A stretch of 64,000 bases of DNA from Leifsonia sp040686855 (GTDB lineage: Bacteria > Actinomycetota > Actinomycetes > Actinomycetales > Microbacteriaceae): positions 1,313,088 to 1,377,087 of the forward strand of contig NZ_JBFBOG010000001.1 in assembly GCF_040686855.1 (NCBI RefSeq). Direction: 5' to 3'. Shown here piece after piece: positions 16,485 to 25,241 of the stretch (positions are counted from its first letter, which is position 1; each line of letters opens with the position of its first letter). The position numbers and the translations under genes are program-made. The notes below the pieces were generated by a model. The model saw nothing but the letters and a program-made list of their open reading frames with translations, had not been told where the DNA came from and searched no databases.

Positions 16485-17456
16485 TCAGTGCTTGGGCTCA
16501 CGGGGACGCCGATGACGCCGGCGGAGCTCGCGCAGCGGTGTGGCGGCGCGCAGCAGCCGCCCGTCGGAGTAACGGACGCCGCCGCGCAGCCGGGCGCCGA
16601 CTGCCAGCCACACGCAGACGGCGCGCTCGGCCAGCCATGCGGGCGCCCACAACGCGGCCGTCGCGGGGTACAGACGGCGGCCTCCCGCCCGGCGTCGGCC
16701 CACCTCGGCGAGCGCCACGACCGCCGCGGCTCCGGCGAGGATGCGGCGCGGACGCCGGAGGGACAGCAGCACCAGCGGCAGGAGCGCCAGCTCGGCGATC
16801 AGCCGCAGGGGCTGCGCGAAGTCGTCGTACGCCTGGCGCACACGCTGGCGGACGAAGTGGCGCAGCGCGGGAGGACGCCGGGCGACCCCGATCCAGTCGG
16901 CGGTCGCGACTGTCCCGCCTGCGGCCAGAACCGTCCGGATGAGCTCCAGGTTCTCGAACAGCACGTCGCCGTCGTACCCGCCAGCGCCCACGAGCACCCG
17001 CCGCCGCACGGCGAGGGTGCCCGGGTAGTCGTGCCCGAGCGCTCGGTTCAGGAGGCTGCGGCCGGTGTCCCAGCGCGCGTGCCAGGGGGCCGGCACGAAC
17101 ACGTTCTGCGGGCGGACGAGCTCGGCCGCGTCCAGCATCCCGGTCACCGCCCGCAGCGCTCCCTCGTCGTACCGCACGTCGTCGTCGGCGATCACGACCC
17201 GGTCGTGTCGTGCGGCATGGACGCCCGTCATCACGCCCGCGACCTTGCCGTTGCGGCCTGGGCGCGGGTCCACGGGGAGGTGGCGCACCCCGACGGGGAA
17301 GGACCGGGCGTGCGCGGCGAACAGGTCGGGCGCCGACCCGTCGACGACCGTGACATCGACCAGCTCGCGGAGGCCGTCGAGGTACGCGACGAGTCCGGCG
17401 AGGCCGTCGTCGGAGTCCCACCGCAGCGGCAGCACGTACTCCGCGTCGATCCTCAC
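16485..17456 (-). CDS. Family 2 glycosyltransferase
   Basis: This 323-residue protein has a GT-A fold: VTVVDGSAPD, a donor and metal site VVIADDDVRYDEG (DDD near residue 91), and a later RWDTGRSLLN acceptor segment. It lacks the first strand's usual GxG. One or two hydrophobic helices (about residues 218-250) suggest membrane association. The GTG start overlaps the stop of the CYP152 gene by 4 bases. This suggests the glycosyltransferase acts in the same process, possibly glycosylating a hydroxylated lipid; the pairing is observed, the pathway is inferred. Confidence 0.85.
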   Translation of the reverse strand: MRIDAEYVLPLRWDSDDGLAGLVAYLDGLRELVDVTVVDGSAPDLFAAHARSFPVGVRHLPVDPRPGRNGKVAGVMTGVHAARHDRVVIADDDVRYDEGALRAVTGMLDAAELVRPQNVFVPAPWHARWDTGRSLLNRALGHDYPGTLAVRRRVLVGAGGYDGDVLFENLELIRTVLAAGGTVATADWIGVARRPPALRHFVRQRVRQAYDDFAQPLRLIAELALLPLVLLSLRRPRRILAGAAAVVALAEVGRRRAGGRRLYPATAALWAPAWLAERAVCVWLAVGARLRGGVRYSDGRLLRAATPLRELRRRHRRPREPKH

Positions 17457-18694
17457 GCCACCGCCCGCTCGGCGACATGCCGTCCGGTCGTCCGCAGTCC
17501 GGTCACGATGAAGCCGCTCCGCGGGCGCGCAGGGAAGGTGCGCAGGCTGATCCGCAGGTCCTGCTCCGGGACGTCGTACACGAGCTCGCGCGTGAGCATC
17601 CGGGTGCCGACCTCGAGCAGGTCGATCGTCACCGGCTCGCCGGGGCAGCGGTGCCCGTCGCTGTAGTCCCCGCCGCCCTGCGGGATGAGGGCGTTGCGGT
17701 CGACGGTCGCTCCGTCGAAGCGCTGCGGGAGGAACCGGTTCGGCTGGTCCCAGAGCGCCGGGTCGTGGGTCGTCGCGTACAGGTCGAGGAGCACCCAGTC
17801 GCCGGCCTCGACCGGTTCGCCCTGCCAGGTGAGGCGCTGCGTCGCTCGCCCTCCGATCACCGGGAAGAACGGGTAGAAGCGCCGCACCTCCTGGGCGAAC
17901 CAGTGGACTCCCGCCTCGTCGCCCCCCGCGAGGTCGTCACGCCAGCCGCGATGCCGGTGCAGCGCCAGCGCGGCGAAGGTCAGGTAGCGTCCGACCGCGA
18001 CCGTCGGCCGCAGCAGGTTCAGGAGCTCGACCGCTGCCACCTCGGGAGGGAGCGGTCCGCCGGCCTCGACGTAGGAGGCGACGACCGCGAGCGGCGACCC
18101 CGGCGGCGCGGTGCCGTGCGCGCGCTCACGGTCGACCGCGTCGGCGATCAGCCGCTCGGCACGCGCCCGCCGAGCGCGGGCCGCCCAGTTCACGGGCCCG
18201 ACCGTGCCCGCCGCGTCCACCATCTGCGCGAGGACGCCGGTGCGGCGCAGGTCGTCGGCCACGTCTTCGGGAACTCCCGCCCAGGTGGTCACGGTGCGCG
18301 TCAGCACGTCGTGGAACACGTCCAGCAGCACCACCCGGTCCCCCGCGACCGCCGCGCGGCGGCGCAACTCCTGACCGAACCTCGCGGCGAGCGCATCCCC
18401 CGACGCCCCGGTCAGCAGCCCGAGGAACAGCTCCTTCCTGCACCGGTGCGCACGACCTTCGAGCGACTGGAGGCTGCCCTCGTCCTGCAGCAGCGTCAGC
18501 ACCGACCGCGGCATGGCGCCCTCACGCCGGAAGCGACCGCCCTCGTAGAAGAAGCGCGCCGCCTCCGCCCCGCGCATGACGAGCACGGGACGCCCGAGCA
18601 AGCGCGTGCGGAAGGAGTCGGCCCCCGCGGCCCGGAAACCGCGGGTGCCGAACAGATAGCCGTCGCGCACGAAGCGCAGAGTGTTGTCCCCCAT
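17453..18694 (-). CDS. CYP152-family fatty acid peroxygenase/decarboxylase
   Basis: This 413-residue cytochrome P450 has the heme ligand in QGGGDYSDGHRCPGE, the arrangement specific to CYP152, and LLRPTVAVGRY, which holds the Arg-Pro pair that binds the fatty acid carboxylate. These enzymes use hydrogen peroxide directly to hydroxylate fatty acids at the alpha or beta carbon, or to decarboxylate them, and need no redox partner. The usual I-helix acid/Thr pair is replaced, as expected for peroxygenases. It leads a two-gene unit with a GT2. Confidence 0.93.
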   Translation of the reverse strand: MGDNTLRFVRDGYLFGTRGFRAAGADSFRTRLLGRPVLVMRGAEAARFFYEGGRFRREGAMPRSVLTLLQDEGSLQSLEGRAHRCRKELFLGLLTGASGDALAARFGQELRRRAAVAGDRVVLLDVFHDVLTRTVTTWAGVPEDVADDLRRTGVLAQMVDAAGTVGPVNWAARARRARAERLIADAVDRERAHGTAPPGSPLAVVASYVEAGGPLPPEVAAVELLNLLRPTVAVGRYLTFAALALHRHRGWRDDLAGGDEAGVHWFAQEVRRFYPFFPVIGGRATQRLTWQGEPVEAGDWVLLDLYATTHDPALWDQPNRFLPQRFDGATVDRNALIPQGGGDYSDGHRCPGEPVTIDLLEVGTRMLTRELVYDVPEQDLRISLRTFPARPRSGFIVTGLRTTGRHVAERAVA

Positions 18695-18702
18695 CGGCCG
18701 CG

Positions 18703-19197
18703 TCAGACGCGGGTCGCGGGGCGGTCGACGCCGGCGCCGCGCGGGCTCAGGAAGATGCCGAGCGCGATCATCCCGACGGCGAGGATCAGGTGCAGCCAGT
18801 TGTCCGCGCTGTTGACCGGCACGAAGTTGGCCGGGTGGTCGCCGCTGAAGAACAGGCCGTACAGCCAGATCAGGGCGTACACGACGCCGCCGATGACCAG
18901 GTAGTTGCGCGACCCGATGCGCGACCTCGCGAAGGCGATCCCGGCGACGCCGTACAGGAGGTGCACCAGGTTGTGGAGCACCGAGACCTGGAACACGCCC
19001 AGCAGCAAGGCCATGGAGTCGTGCCCGGCGAACGACAACTGGTCGTAGTTGGTGGTCAGGCCCGGGATGAACCCGGCGAGCCCGACGACGAGGAAGACGA
19101 TTCCGGCGATGAGAGCGGCCTTCTGGACAGCCGTCCCCGCGTAGCGGCGGTCGTCACGGTCGGCGAACCTCCGGTCGGAGTGATCTGCGGTGGTCAT
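18703..19197 (-). CDS. DUF4383 membrane protein
   Basis: This 164-residue protein begins with a charged, Asp/Arg-rich tail and then has four predicted transmembrane helices with conserved HNLVHLLYGVAGI and DNWLHLILAVGMI motifs, the hallmarks of DUF4383. The family is common in actinobacteria and is often stress-associated; its function is unknown. An excellent ribosome site (GGAAAGGAG) precedes the ATG. Its stop is 8 bases before the P450 start. Confidence 0.9.
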   Translation of the reverse strand: MTTADHSDRRFADRDDRRYAGTAVQKAALIAGIVFLVVGLAGFIPGLTTNYDQLSFAGHDSMALLLGVFQVSVLHNLVHLLYGVAGIAFARSRIGSRNYLVIGGVVYALIWLYGLFFSGDHPANFVPVNSADNWLHLILAVGMIALGIFLSPRGAGVDRPATRV

Positions 19198-19270
19198 GGT
19201 GACTCCTTTCCGTCCCCGTGAACGGAACACGCACACGAGAGGCGGCTGCAGCCCTTGACAACGTGCGCGG

Positions 19271-19615
19271 TCAGACCTCGGAGTCGTCGAACCGCGGCGA
19301 GTACAGGGTCGCGTCCGGACGGAGGCGGATGATGTCGTCGGTGAAGGACGCGAGGTCCGTCCACAGCACGAGGACCGACCCGCGGGCTCGCCAGCGGAGG
19401 AAGCGCGCGATCAGCGCGGGCGCATCCACCCCGGTGCGCTCGTAGCCGGCGAACGAGCCGCGGGAGTGCGGGCTCACCACGAGGCCGTGCAGGCGGGCGG
19501 CGGCCAGCATCCCGTCGGGCGGTCCATCGAGCACGAAGCGGGCGTCGACGACCTCGCCGATGTTCTCGCCGTCCGCGGTCAGCACCGGGCTGCCGAGCAG
19601 GTCACTCAGGATCAT
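19271..19615 (-). CDS. PRC-barrel-like small protein
   Basis: This 114-residue protein starts ILSDLLGSPVLTADGENIGEVVDARF, the typical first strands of a PRC-barrel, a small beta-barrel found in photosystem, ribosome-maturation and actinobacterial membrane-associated proteins. The second half has a helix with RFLRWRARGS. It overlaps the preceding gene by 14 bases and ends an operon with an NRAMP-like transporter. The function is not known. Confidence 0.7.
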   Translation of the reverse strand: MILSDLLGSPVLTADGENIGEVVDARFVLDGPPDGMLAAARLHGLVVSPHSRGSFAGYERTGVDAPALIARFLRWRARGSVLVLWTDLASFTDDIIRLRPDATLYSPRFDDSEV

Positions 19616-20006
19616 GATCGCCTCCCGGAATGCGGCCGATCACGTGCTCGCTCATCCACCGTTCGGTCCAGCTGGCGTCGAGCGAGTCGGCGGGGACGCC
19701 GACGCTGACGACGATCCCGCAGTCCGAGACGACCCGCCACGGGATGCGGATGAAGCGCGAGTCGGGCAGGCGGCCGCCGAAGACGCGTGTCAGCAGGATC
19801 GGCCCGGTGAGCAGCGCCTCGATGACCGGCGGGCGCTCGGGGTCGAGGTGCGCGAGGTCGTTCGGCGTCGTGATCTCCACGTCGTCGACCGTGGTGACCG
19901 GGACGTGCTCCGGGTCGAGGATCTGGCGGTCGAGGAGGTCCAGCCCGGCGTCGAGGATCTGACCCGCCACCCGCGGGGGCCTCGGCAGGTCGCGGCGCTC
20001 GCTCAT
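19602..20006 (-). CDS. PRC-barrel-like or conserved hypothetical protein
   Basis: This 134-residue protein carries VAGQILDAGLDLLDRQILDPEHVPVTTVDDVEI near its start, a strand-turn pattern like that of PRC-barrel proteins (retained name, interdomain Asp-Asp), and a basic IPWRVVSDCGIVVSVG segment. It begins within 4 bases of the NRAMP-like stop and overlaps the next gene by 14 bases. The two barrel proteins may regulate or cap the transporter; this is inference from operon order only. Confidence 0.65.
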   Translation of the reverse strand: MSERRDLPRPPRVAGQILDAGLDLLDRQILDPEHVPVTTVDDVEITTPNDLAHLDPERPPVIEALLTGPILLTRVFGGRLPDSRFIRIPWRVVSDCGIVVSVGVPADSLDASWTERWMSEHVIGRIPGGDHDPE

Positions 20007-21235
20007 GCTCCTGCTCCCGTCACGATCATCAGGGGGATCGCAGCGAGGGAGGCGATCAGGATGATGCCCAGGTAGATCAGGCCGAAGAAGTTGGTGGCCT
20101 TGCCGTTGACGTGGTCGCCCATGTACTTCGGATCGTTCGCGACGATGAGGATCGGCAGGTAGGTCAGAGGCAGGGCTATCGCCGAGAAGACGACGGAGAA
20201 CTCGGTGACCTGGATCGGGTCCACCCCGGTGAAGAGGACGGCGAGGCCGACCACCAAGGACAGGATCATCGCCGCGTGGAAGCGCGACGCCGACGCGGGA
20301 CGCCGGAACTTCCCCCACGGCCACCCGAAGAACTGGGCGAGCGTGTAGCCGCTCGACAGCGTCACCTCGAGGGACGCGCCGAACGTGGCGGCGACGAATC
20401 CGAGGATGGCGACGATCAAGCCGATCTTGCCGAACGCCTGCGCCACCGGCAGAGCCGTCTGGTACAGCGACTCCACGGCGATCCCCTTGGGGAGCAGCAC
20501 GACGGCGGCGCACGCGGCGATGGACAGCGAGAGCAGCGCCCCGAGCGGGAACCCGACGAGGACGTTGACCCGCGACTGCGCGAGATCCTTCGGCTTCCAC
20601 TTCTCCTCGATCGCGCCGGACGAGAAGAAGAACACCTCGTACGGCGTCATCGCGGCGCCGAACAGCGCGACCGCGTAGTACCAGTACGTCGCGGGGGACT
20701 CGTCGGTGTCGGGGGACGGCTGCAGCAGCGCCTGCGACGCGAGCGACGGCCAGTCGGGGTGCAGCGCGAACAACGCCACCGCGAAGACCACCAGCGCGAG
20801 ACCCAGGAGCCCCGTCACGTTCTCGAGGATCGAGAACTTCACCCGCCACACGACGATCCAGACCGCGATCGCGGCGACCGGGAACCACAGCGTCGGCGCG
20901 ATGCTGGAGGCGAGCTGCATCGCCAGAGCGATGCCGCCGATCTCCGCCGCGAGCGTCAGCAGGTTGATGAGGAACGAGGCGGAGAGGTTGGCGAGGGCCA
21001 TCCGCGCTCCTAGCCGCTCCCGGATGATCTCGAAGGTGGCGCGACCGCTGACCGCCGCCACGCGACCGGACATCTGCGCGAACAGGCAGATGCCGATCGT
21101 GCCGACGACCAGCACCCAGGCGAGCGTCAGACCGAACCGCGAGCCGACCACGCTGCTGGTCACCAGGTCCCCGATGTCGACGAAGCCGCCGATCGCGGTG
21201 AGGACGCCCAGAGCGACGGCGAAGAGCGCCTTCAC
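20003..21235 (-). CDS. Atypical NRAMP-family divalent metal transporter
   Basis: This 410-residue protein has about eleven transmembrane helices in the NRAMP order. The metal-binding loops are changed: helix 1 reads VDIGDLVTS where Mn/Fe importers have DPGN, and helix 6 reads AAMTPYEVFFFS where they have the A-x-MPH pair. Such substitutions occur in NRAMP-related magnesium or other non-canonical transporters (family knowledge). The GTG start overlaps the lipoprotein gene stop (GTGA). The cation is therefore uncertain; Mg2+ or another hard metal is possible. Confidence 0.82.
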   Translation of the reverse strand: MKALFAVALGVLTAIGGFVDIGDLVTSSVVGSRFGLTLAWVLVVGTIGICLFAQMSGRVAAVSGRATFEIIRERLGARMALANLSASFLINLLTLAAEIGGIALAMQLASSIAPTLWFPVAAIAVWIVVWRVKFSILENVTGLLGLALVVFAVALFALHPDWPSLASQALLQPSPDTDESPATYWYYAVALFGAAMTPYEVFFFSSGAIEEKWKPKDLAQSRVNVLVGFPLGALLSLSIAACAAVVLLPKGIAVESLYQTALPVAQAFGKIGLIVAILGFVAATFGASLEVTLSSGYTLAQFFGWPWGKFRRPASASRFHAAMILSLVVGLAVLFTGVDPIQVTEFSVVFSAIALPLTYLPILIVANDPKYMGDHVNGKATNFFGLIYLGIILIASLAAIPLMIVTGAGA

Positions 21236-21696
21236 CCGCGCTCCAACCGCTTCGAAGCCGCGTCGAGCTGCTGCGCCAGGCGGTCGAGCTCGCGGCGATG
21301 CGCCCGGAGGGCGTCACCGGAGTCACGGTTCGCGGCGACTGCTCGCTGGGCAGAAGCCACCTCGTCCTGGGCCGCCCGGATGTCGTGGAGCACGCGGTCG
21401 CGGCTGGCGCCGATCCCGCCGATCGCGGTCATCGTGGCGACCACCCGCGCCTCCGCGGCGAGCTTGTCGGCGGCGTCGGACAGGCCGGTGTCGAGGACCG
21501 TCCCCAGTACGCGGTCCTCCTGGTCGAGACCGAGCACGAGGCCCGCGGATCGGGCACTGGCGGCGGCGGTGCCGGCCGACTGCGACAGCGTGCCGCGGGC
21601 GGCGGCGTCCGTCGAGCATCCGGCGAGCGCGCAAGTCACGAGAGCGCCGGCGAGCGCGGCCGTGGCTGCCCGCGTCGGCAGGGAACGGTGGATCAC
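21232..21696 (-). CDS. Small putative lipoprotein with C-terminal coiled coil
   Basis: The GTG-initiated 154-residue protein has a signal peptide ending in a lipobox (LAGC, Cys27). The mature part is alanine-rich, ending with a long charged helix (about residues 95-154) with heptad-like spacing that should form a coiled coil. It is translationally coupled to the NRAMP-like gene downstream. No family is recognised; a periplasmic-face accessory role is possible. Confidence 0.65.
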   Translation of the reverse strand: MIHRSLPTRAATAALAGALVTCALAGCSTDAAARGTLSQSAGTAAASARSAGLVLGLDQEDRVLGTVLDTGLSDAADKLAAEARVVATMTAIGGIGASRDRVLHDIRAAQDEVASAQRAVAANRDSGDALRAHRRELDRLAQQLDAASKRLERG

Positions 21697-21764
21697 GCCG
21701 GCGACTGTACGCGGGCTGTGAACTCGGTGACAGTGGTGGCCCCCGTCGCCGATTCTGAGAAAGG

Positions 21765-22070
21765 CTACATGTCCGGCGCAGTGCGGGCCGGCTCGTCGCG
21801 CCGGAAGCCCGCGGTCGCCTCCTCGTAGGTCGTGTGACGCCGGGCGGGGTGCGATTCGGCCGGCGGCGGGACGTCGGCCTTGCTCAGCGCGTGGAGGACC
21901 AATTGCTCCACGAGGGTGGCGGCCGTGGTCTCCCGCGAGCGGGCGATCCGCACCAGCGCGGCGTACTCCCGCTCTCCGAGACGGATCGTGAGGGGCATCC
22001 CGGCCGGCGCCCGGCCCGGTCCGTGTACGGACGCGGGCTCCGTCGCATCGGGTCCGTGAGATTCCTTCAT
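21765..22070 (-). CDS. Ribbon-helix-helix-like small protein
   Basis: This 101-residue protein has a central MPLTIRLGEREYAALVRIARSR...ATLVEQLVLHAL segment (residues 25-63), a strand followed by two helices as in CopG/Arc ribbon-helix-helix DNA-binding proteins. Both flanks look disordered. A perfect 12-bp palindrome lies 19 bases before the start and may be its own operator. No toxin partner gene is adjacent, so it is more likely a free regulator than an antitoxin. Confidence 0.65.
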   Translation of the reverse strand: MKESHGPDATEPASVHGPGRAPAGMPLTIRLGEREYAALVRIARSRETTAATLVEQLVLHALSKADVPPPAESHPARRHTTYEEATAGFRRDEPARTAPDM

Positions 22071-22079
22071 GTCTGAAGC

Positions 22080-22100
22080 CTCTCATAGGAGAGCGCTCTC
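22080..22100. promoter_or_regulatory. Palindromic site upstream of the RHH gene
   Basis: GAGAGCGCTCTC (22089-22100) is a perfect palindrome, and CTCTC at 22080-22084 repeats its right half-site, giving three half-sites in 21 bases. The position directly before the ribbon-helix-helix gene suggests autoregulation. Confidence 0.45.
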
Positions 22101-22237
22101 GTGGCCCATTTTCTTCGTTTCGCGCACAGTTCCGCAGGGCCGTCATTGCACCTGAACCGACGCAACCCGGATGATCGATGCGTCGCGTGTCCGGAGCAGC
22201 CCCGTCCCCCCGGTCCCTGGCTGATCCGCCGCGGCGC

Positions 22238-22573
22238 CTATTCGGCGGGATCCTGGTCTTCGGGTGACCAGGATCCCGCCGTCAACAGGTCCAGGCCGTC
22301 ACGCAGCCGCTCCGTCACCTCGGAGACCGGCACCATGCCGTCCCCGAGCGCCAGCGCCATCGACGCGGAGGCGGCAGCGCCGACGATGCGGTGGATGCGC
22401 GGCTCCCGCGCCCGTTCACCCAGCCGCTCCTGCGCACGCTCGGCCGCCGCAGCGAGTCGTTCACCCACCAGCCGCCGGCCATCCGGCGTGACGGACGCGT
22501 CCGACAGCCGCGCGATCGCGTCGCGCAGGGCGGGCTCCAGCCCATCCCGCAGCGCCGCGTCGTCGTCCGTCAC
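22238..22573 (-). CDS. Conserved hypothetical protein downstream of hybrid kinase
   Basis: This 111-residue protein is acidic and helical (LRDAIARLSDAS, RLVGERLAAAAERAQERLGERA) with a small hydrophobic segment SMALALGDGM near residue 75. It has a GTG start that overlaps the stop of the hybrid histidine kinase gene by 4 bases, so the two are coupled. No motif is recognised. It could be a regulator of the kinase. Confidence 0.6.
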   Translation of the reverse strand: MTDDDAALRDGLEPALRDAIARLSDASVTPDGRRLVGERLAAAAERAQERLGERAREPRIHRIVGAAASASMALALGDGMVPVSEVTERLRDGLDLLTAGSWSPEDQDPAE

Positions 22574-25173
22574 GGCTGCGCCCGCTGGGAGGCGGCACGT
22601 TCGGTGAGCGCCGCATCCAGTGTGGACAGCAGCGCGGCCGGTGTGAACGGCTTCGCCAGGAAGTGGGCCCCGTCGCGTTCCACCGCCGCGCGGGCGCCGG
22701 GACCGGGCAGCAGCCCGCTCATCAGCACGACGGCCGCCTGCGGCTGCTCGGCCGTCAGCCGGCGGGCGATGGCGTCGCCCGCGACACCCGGCATCATCAC
22801 GTCCGTCAGGACCGCGTCGAACCGGCGGCCCTGGGTCAGCAGTTCGAGCGCTTCACGCCCCTGGGCCACCTCGGTCACGAACCCGCGCTGATCCAGGGTC
22901 GCCCGCACGAGCTCGCAGATCGCCGGCTCGTCGTCCACCACCAGCACCCGGCGTCCCCGGCCGGGGCCCGGCGCCGGCGTCTCCTCCCGCGGCGGCCACG
23001 CCTCCGCCTGCGCCACCGGCGGCAGTTCGAAGGCAATCGCGGTGCCGCGGCCGGGTGCCGTATCCACCTCGAGCTCGCCGCCGTGCGCCTTCACGATCGC
23101 GGCAGACGTCGGCAGCCCGAGGCCGGTCCCGCTCTCCTTGGTGGTGAAGAACGGCTCCAGGATGCGCCCCGCGGTGACCTCGTCCATCCCGGTCCCCGAG
23201 TCGCGCACCTCGATGCGCACCTTGCCGCCGTGCTCGCCGGCGCGGATGGCGAGGACCCCTCCCTCCGGCATCGCGTCGCGTGCGTTCGTGACGAGGTTGA
23301 CCAGCACCTGGAACAGCTCCGTCTCGTCTCCCGACACCGCGGGCAGCCCGTCCGGCGACTCCACGCGAAGCTCGATCGACTTGGGCAGCGTCTCGCGGCA
23401 GAACCGCGCCAGCTCCCAGAGCAGCGGGCCGACCTCCACAGGAGCGCGATGCCCCTGCGACCCGCGGGCGAACGACAGCACCTGCCGGATCATCGACGCA
23501 CCTCTCTGCGCGGCCGCATCCAGGGCGTCGAGCATGTCGCGGCGGCGGGGATCCTTCTCATCCTGCCGGAGCAGCTGCACCGACATGAGGATGGGCGTGA
23601 GCACGTTGTTGAGGTCGTGCGCGATGCCGCCCGCCAGCGTCCCCAGGCTCTCCAGCCGCTGAGCCCGGATGCGCTGCTCCTGCTCGCGGCGGTGCTCGGT
23701 GATGTCGGAGTTCACGGCGAACACCGTCACCTGACCGTCCTCCCCGCGCGAGAGCTGCCAGCGGCAGTCCACGACGATCAGGGTTCCGTCCGCCCGCCGT
23801 TGCCGGAGCTCGCCCACCCAGAAGCCGTCCCGCAGCAGGGCGGCGGCCGCCAGGTCGAACTCGCGCGGGTCGTCGTAGAGCAGGTCGCGCACGGACCGGC
23901 CCACCGCCTCCGCCGCGGGGATGCCGTAGATCGTCTCCGCGCCGTGGTTCCAGTACCGGATGACGCCGCCCAGGTCGCGCACGATGATCGCGTCGCGCGC
24001 CGCGTCCAGCAGCGCCGCCTGCGCCTCCACGCGCCGGGTGTACTCGTCCAGCTTCTCCCGGGCTCGCTGATCGTCGGTGACGTCGCGCACGATGATGGCG
24101 ATGCCCTCCTCGGTGGGATGCGCGTCCACCTCGAACCAGCACCCCCAGTCCGGCACGAACGCACGAGCCGTCCCGACGACGCCGCGGTCCATCGCGTCCC
24201 GGTAGATCGCCTCGAACGGGCTGCCCTGCGTGGTGGGGAACATCTCCCACAGCGTGTGGTCGCGCAGACGGGCCTCATCGATCCCGGCGAGCTGCAGCGC
24301 CCACGAGTTGGCGAATGTGAACCGCCAGTCCCGGTCGACGAACCCGATCGCGTCGTGCACCTGGTCGAGGGAGCTGCGCAGCAGGCGCGCCATCGCCCGA
24401 TGCTCCTCGCGGTGCCGGACGAGCGCGGTCACGTCGTGGAACGCGCCGTGGACGCGTGCGATCCGGCCGCTCTCGTCGCGCTCGGCCTCGCCGACGAGGT
24501 GCGCGTGGACCTTCCGCCCCGAGGCGTCCACGATGGTCGCCCGCAGGTCGAGCGGTTCCCCGTCGTGCATCGTCCGCGCGAACGCGTCCGCCACCGCCTC
24601 GCGGTCCGCCGGCTCGAAGAGGGCGAGCGAGTCCTCCTCGCCGGGGACGTGGCCCGCCTCCAGCCCGAGCAGACGGAAGAGCTCTTCGCTCCACTCGATG
24701 CGCCCCGTCTCGACGTCCACGGTCCAGCCGGCGAAGCCTGCGATCCGCGCAGCCATCCGCACCAGCGCCTCGTTGCCCGCGGCCGCCGCGGCCGCCCGCT
24801 CCACGTCGCCGATGTCGCGCGCGATGGCCAGGACCGCGGCCACCTCCGCCCCGTCGCCGCGCAGCGGGATCAGCGTCACGTCGAGGAGCCGCACCGTGCC
24901 GTCGGACGTGACGATGCGCGTGACGTACCGCCGGTTCTGCCCGGCGACGGCCTCCGTGAACCGCGCCATCGTCGACTCGACGTAGTCGGGATGCAGGAGG
25001 CGCGAGAAGGGCACCCCGAGCAGATCCGCGACCTGATAGCCGGTGAGGTCGGCGAGCGTGCTGTTCGACTCCACGAACACGCCGTCCTCGTCGACGACGC
25101 AGACGCCGTCCGGATGGCCGTGGAACAGCGCATCCAGACCGTTGAGCCGGAGGGCTTCGGCCGGGGTCGTCAT
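22570..25173 (-). CDS. Hybrid sensor histidine kinase with four PAS domains and a receiver
   Basis: This 867-residue soluble protein has no membrane helix. Four PAS domains run at about 10-125, 135-255, 262-370 and 378-495; then a HisKA segment with the phosphorylated His in LAGGIAHDLNNVLTPI (near 515), an HATPase with RNAxxAMPEGG-type N box (NARDAMPEGG) and GTGLGL, and a C-terminal receiver (about 750-860) with DDE, phosphorylated Asp in LTDVMMPG and Lys in LAKPF. It senses a cytosolic cue and can phosphorylate its own receiver. It is divergent from two response regulators that are probable partners. Confidence 0.93.
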   Translation of the reverse strand: MTTPAEALRLNGLDALFHGHPDGVCVVDEDGVFVESNSTLADLTGYQVADLLGVPFSRLLHPDYVESTMARFTEAVAGQNRRYVTRIVTSDGTVRLLDVTLIPLRGDGAEVAAVLAIARDIGDVERAAAAAAGNEALVRMAARIAGFAGWTVDVETGRIEWSEELFRLLGLEAGHVPGEEDSLALFEPADREAVADAFARTMHDGEPLDLRATIVDASGRKVHAHLVGEAERDESGRIARVHGAFHDVTALVRHREEHRAMARLLRSSLDQVHDAIGFVDRDWRFTFANSWALQLAGIDEARLRDHTLWEMFPTTQGSPFEAIYRDAMDRGVVGTARAFVPDWGCWFEVDAHPTEEGIAIIVRDVTDDQRAREKLDEYTRRVEAQAALLDAARDAIIVRDLGGVIRYWNHGAETIYGIPAAEAVGRSVRDLLYDDPREFDLAAAALLRDGFWVGELRQRRADGTLIVVDCRWQLSRGEDGQVTVFAVNSDITEHRREQEQRIRAQRLESLGTLAGGIAHDLNNVLTPILMSVQLLRQDEKDPRRRDMLDALDAAAQRGASMIRQVLSFARGSQGHRAPVEVGPLLWELARFCRETLPKSIELRVESPDGLPAVSGDETELFQVLVNLVTNARDAMPEGGVLAIRAGEHGGKVRIEVRDSGTGMDEVTAGRILEPFFTTKESGTGLGLPTSAAIVKAHGGELEVDTAPGRGTAIAFELPPVAQAEAWPPREETPAPGPGRGRRVLVVDDEPAICELVRATLDQRGFVTEVAQGREALELLTQGRRFDAVLTDVMMPGVAGDAIARRLTAEQPQAAVVLMSGLLPGPGARAAVERDGAHFLAKPFTPAALLSTLDAALTERAASQRAQP

Positions 25174-25241
25174 GGCAGGGCTCTGGGCTGGCGGGGCATG
25201 GAGGGGATTGTAGGCGGATCGGGCGGCCTACACTGACCGCC

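Noticed and set aside
21765..22070. Toxin-antitoxin system built on the RHH protein
   Set aside because: No adjacent small toxin gene in the same direction; the next gene is a lipoprotein.
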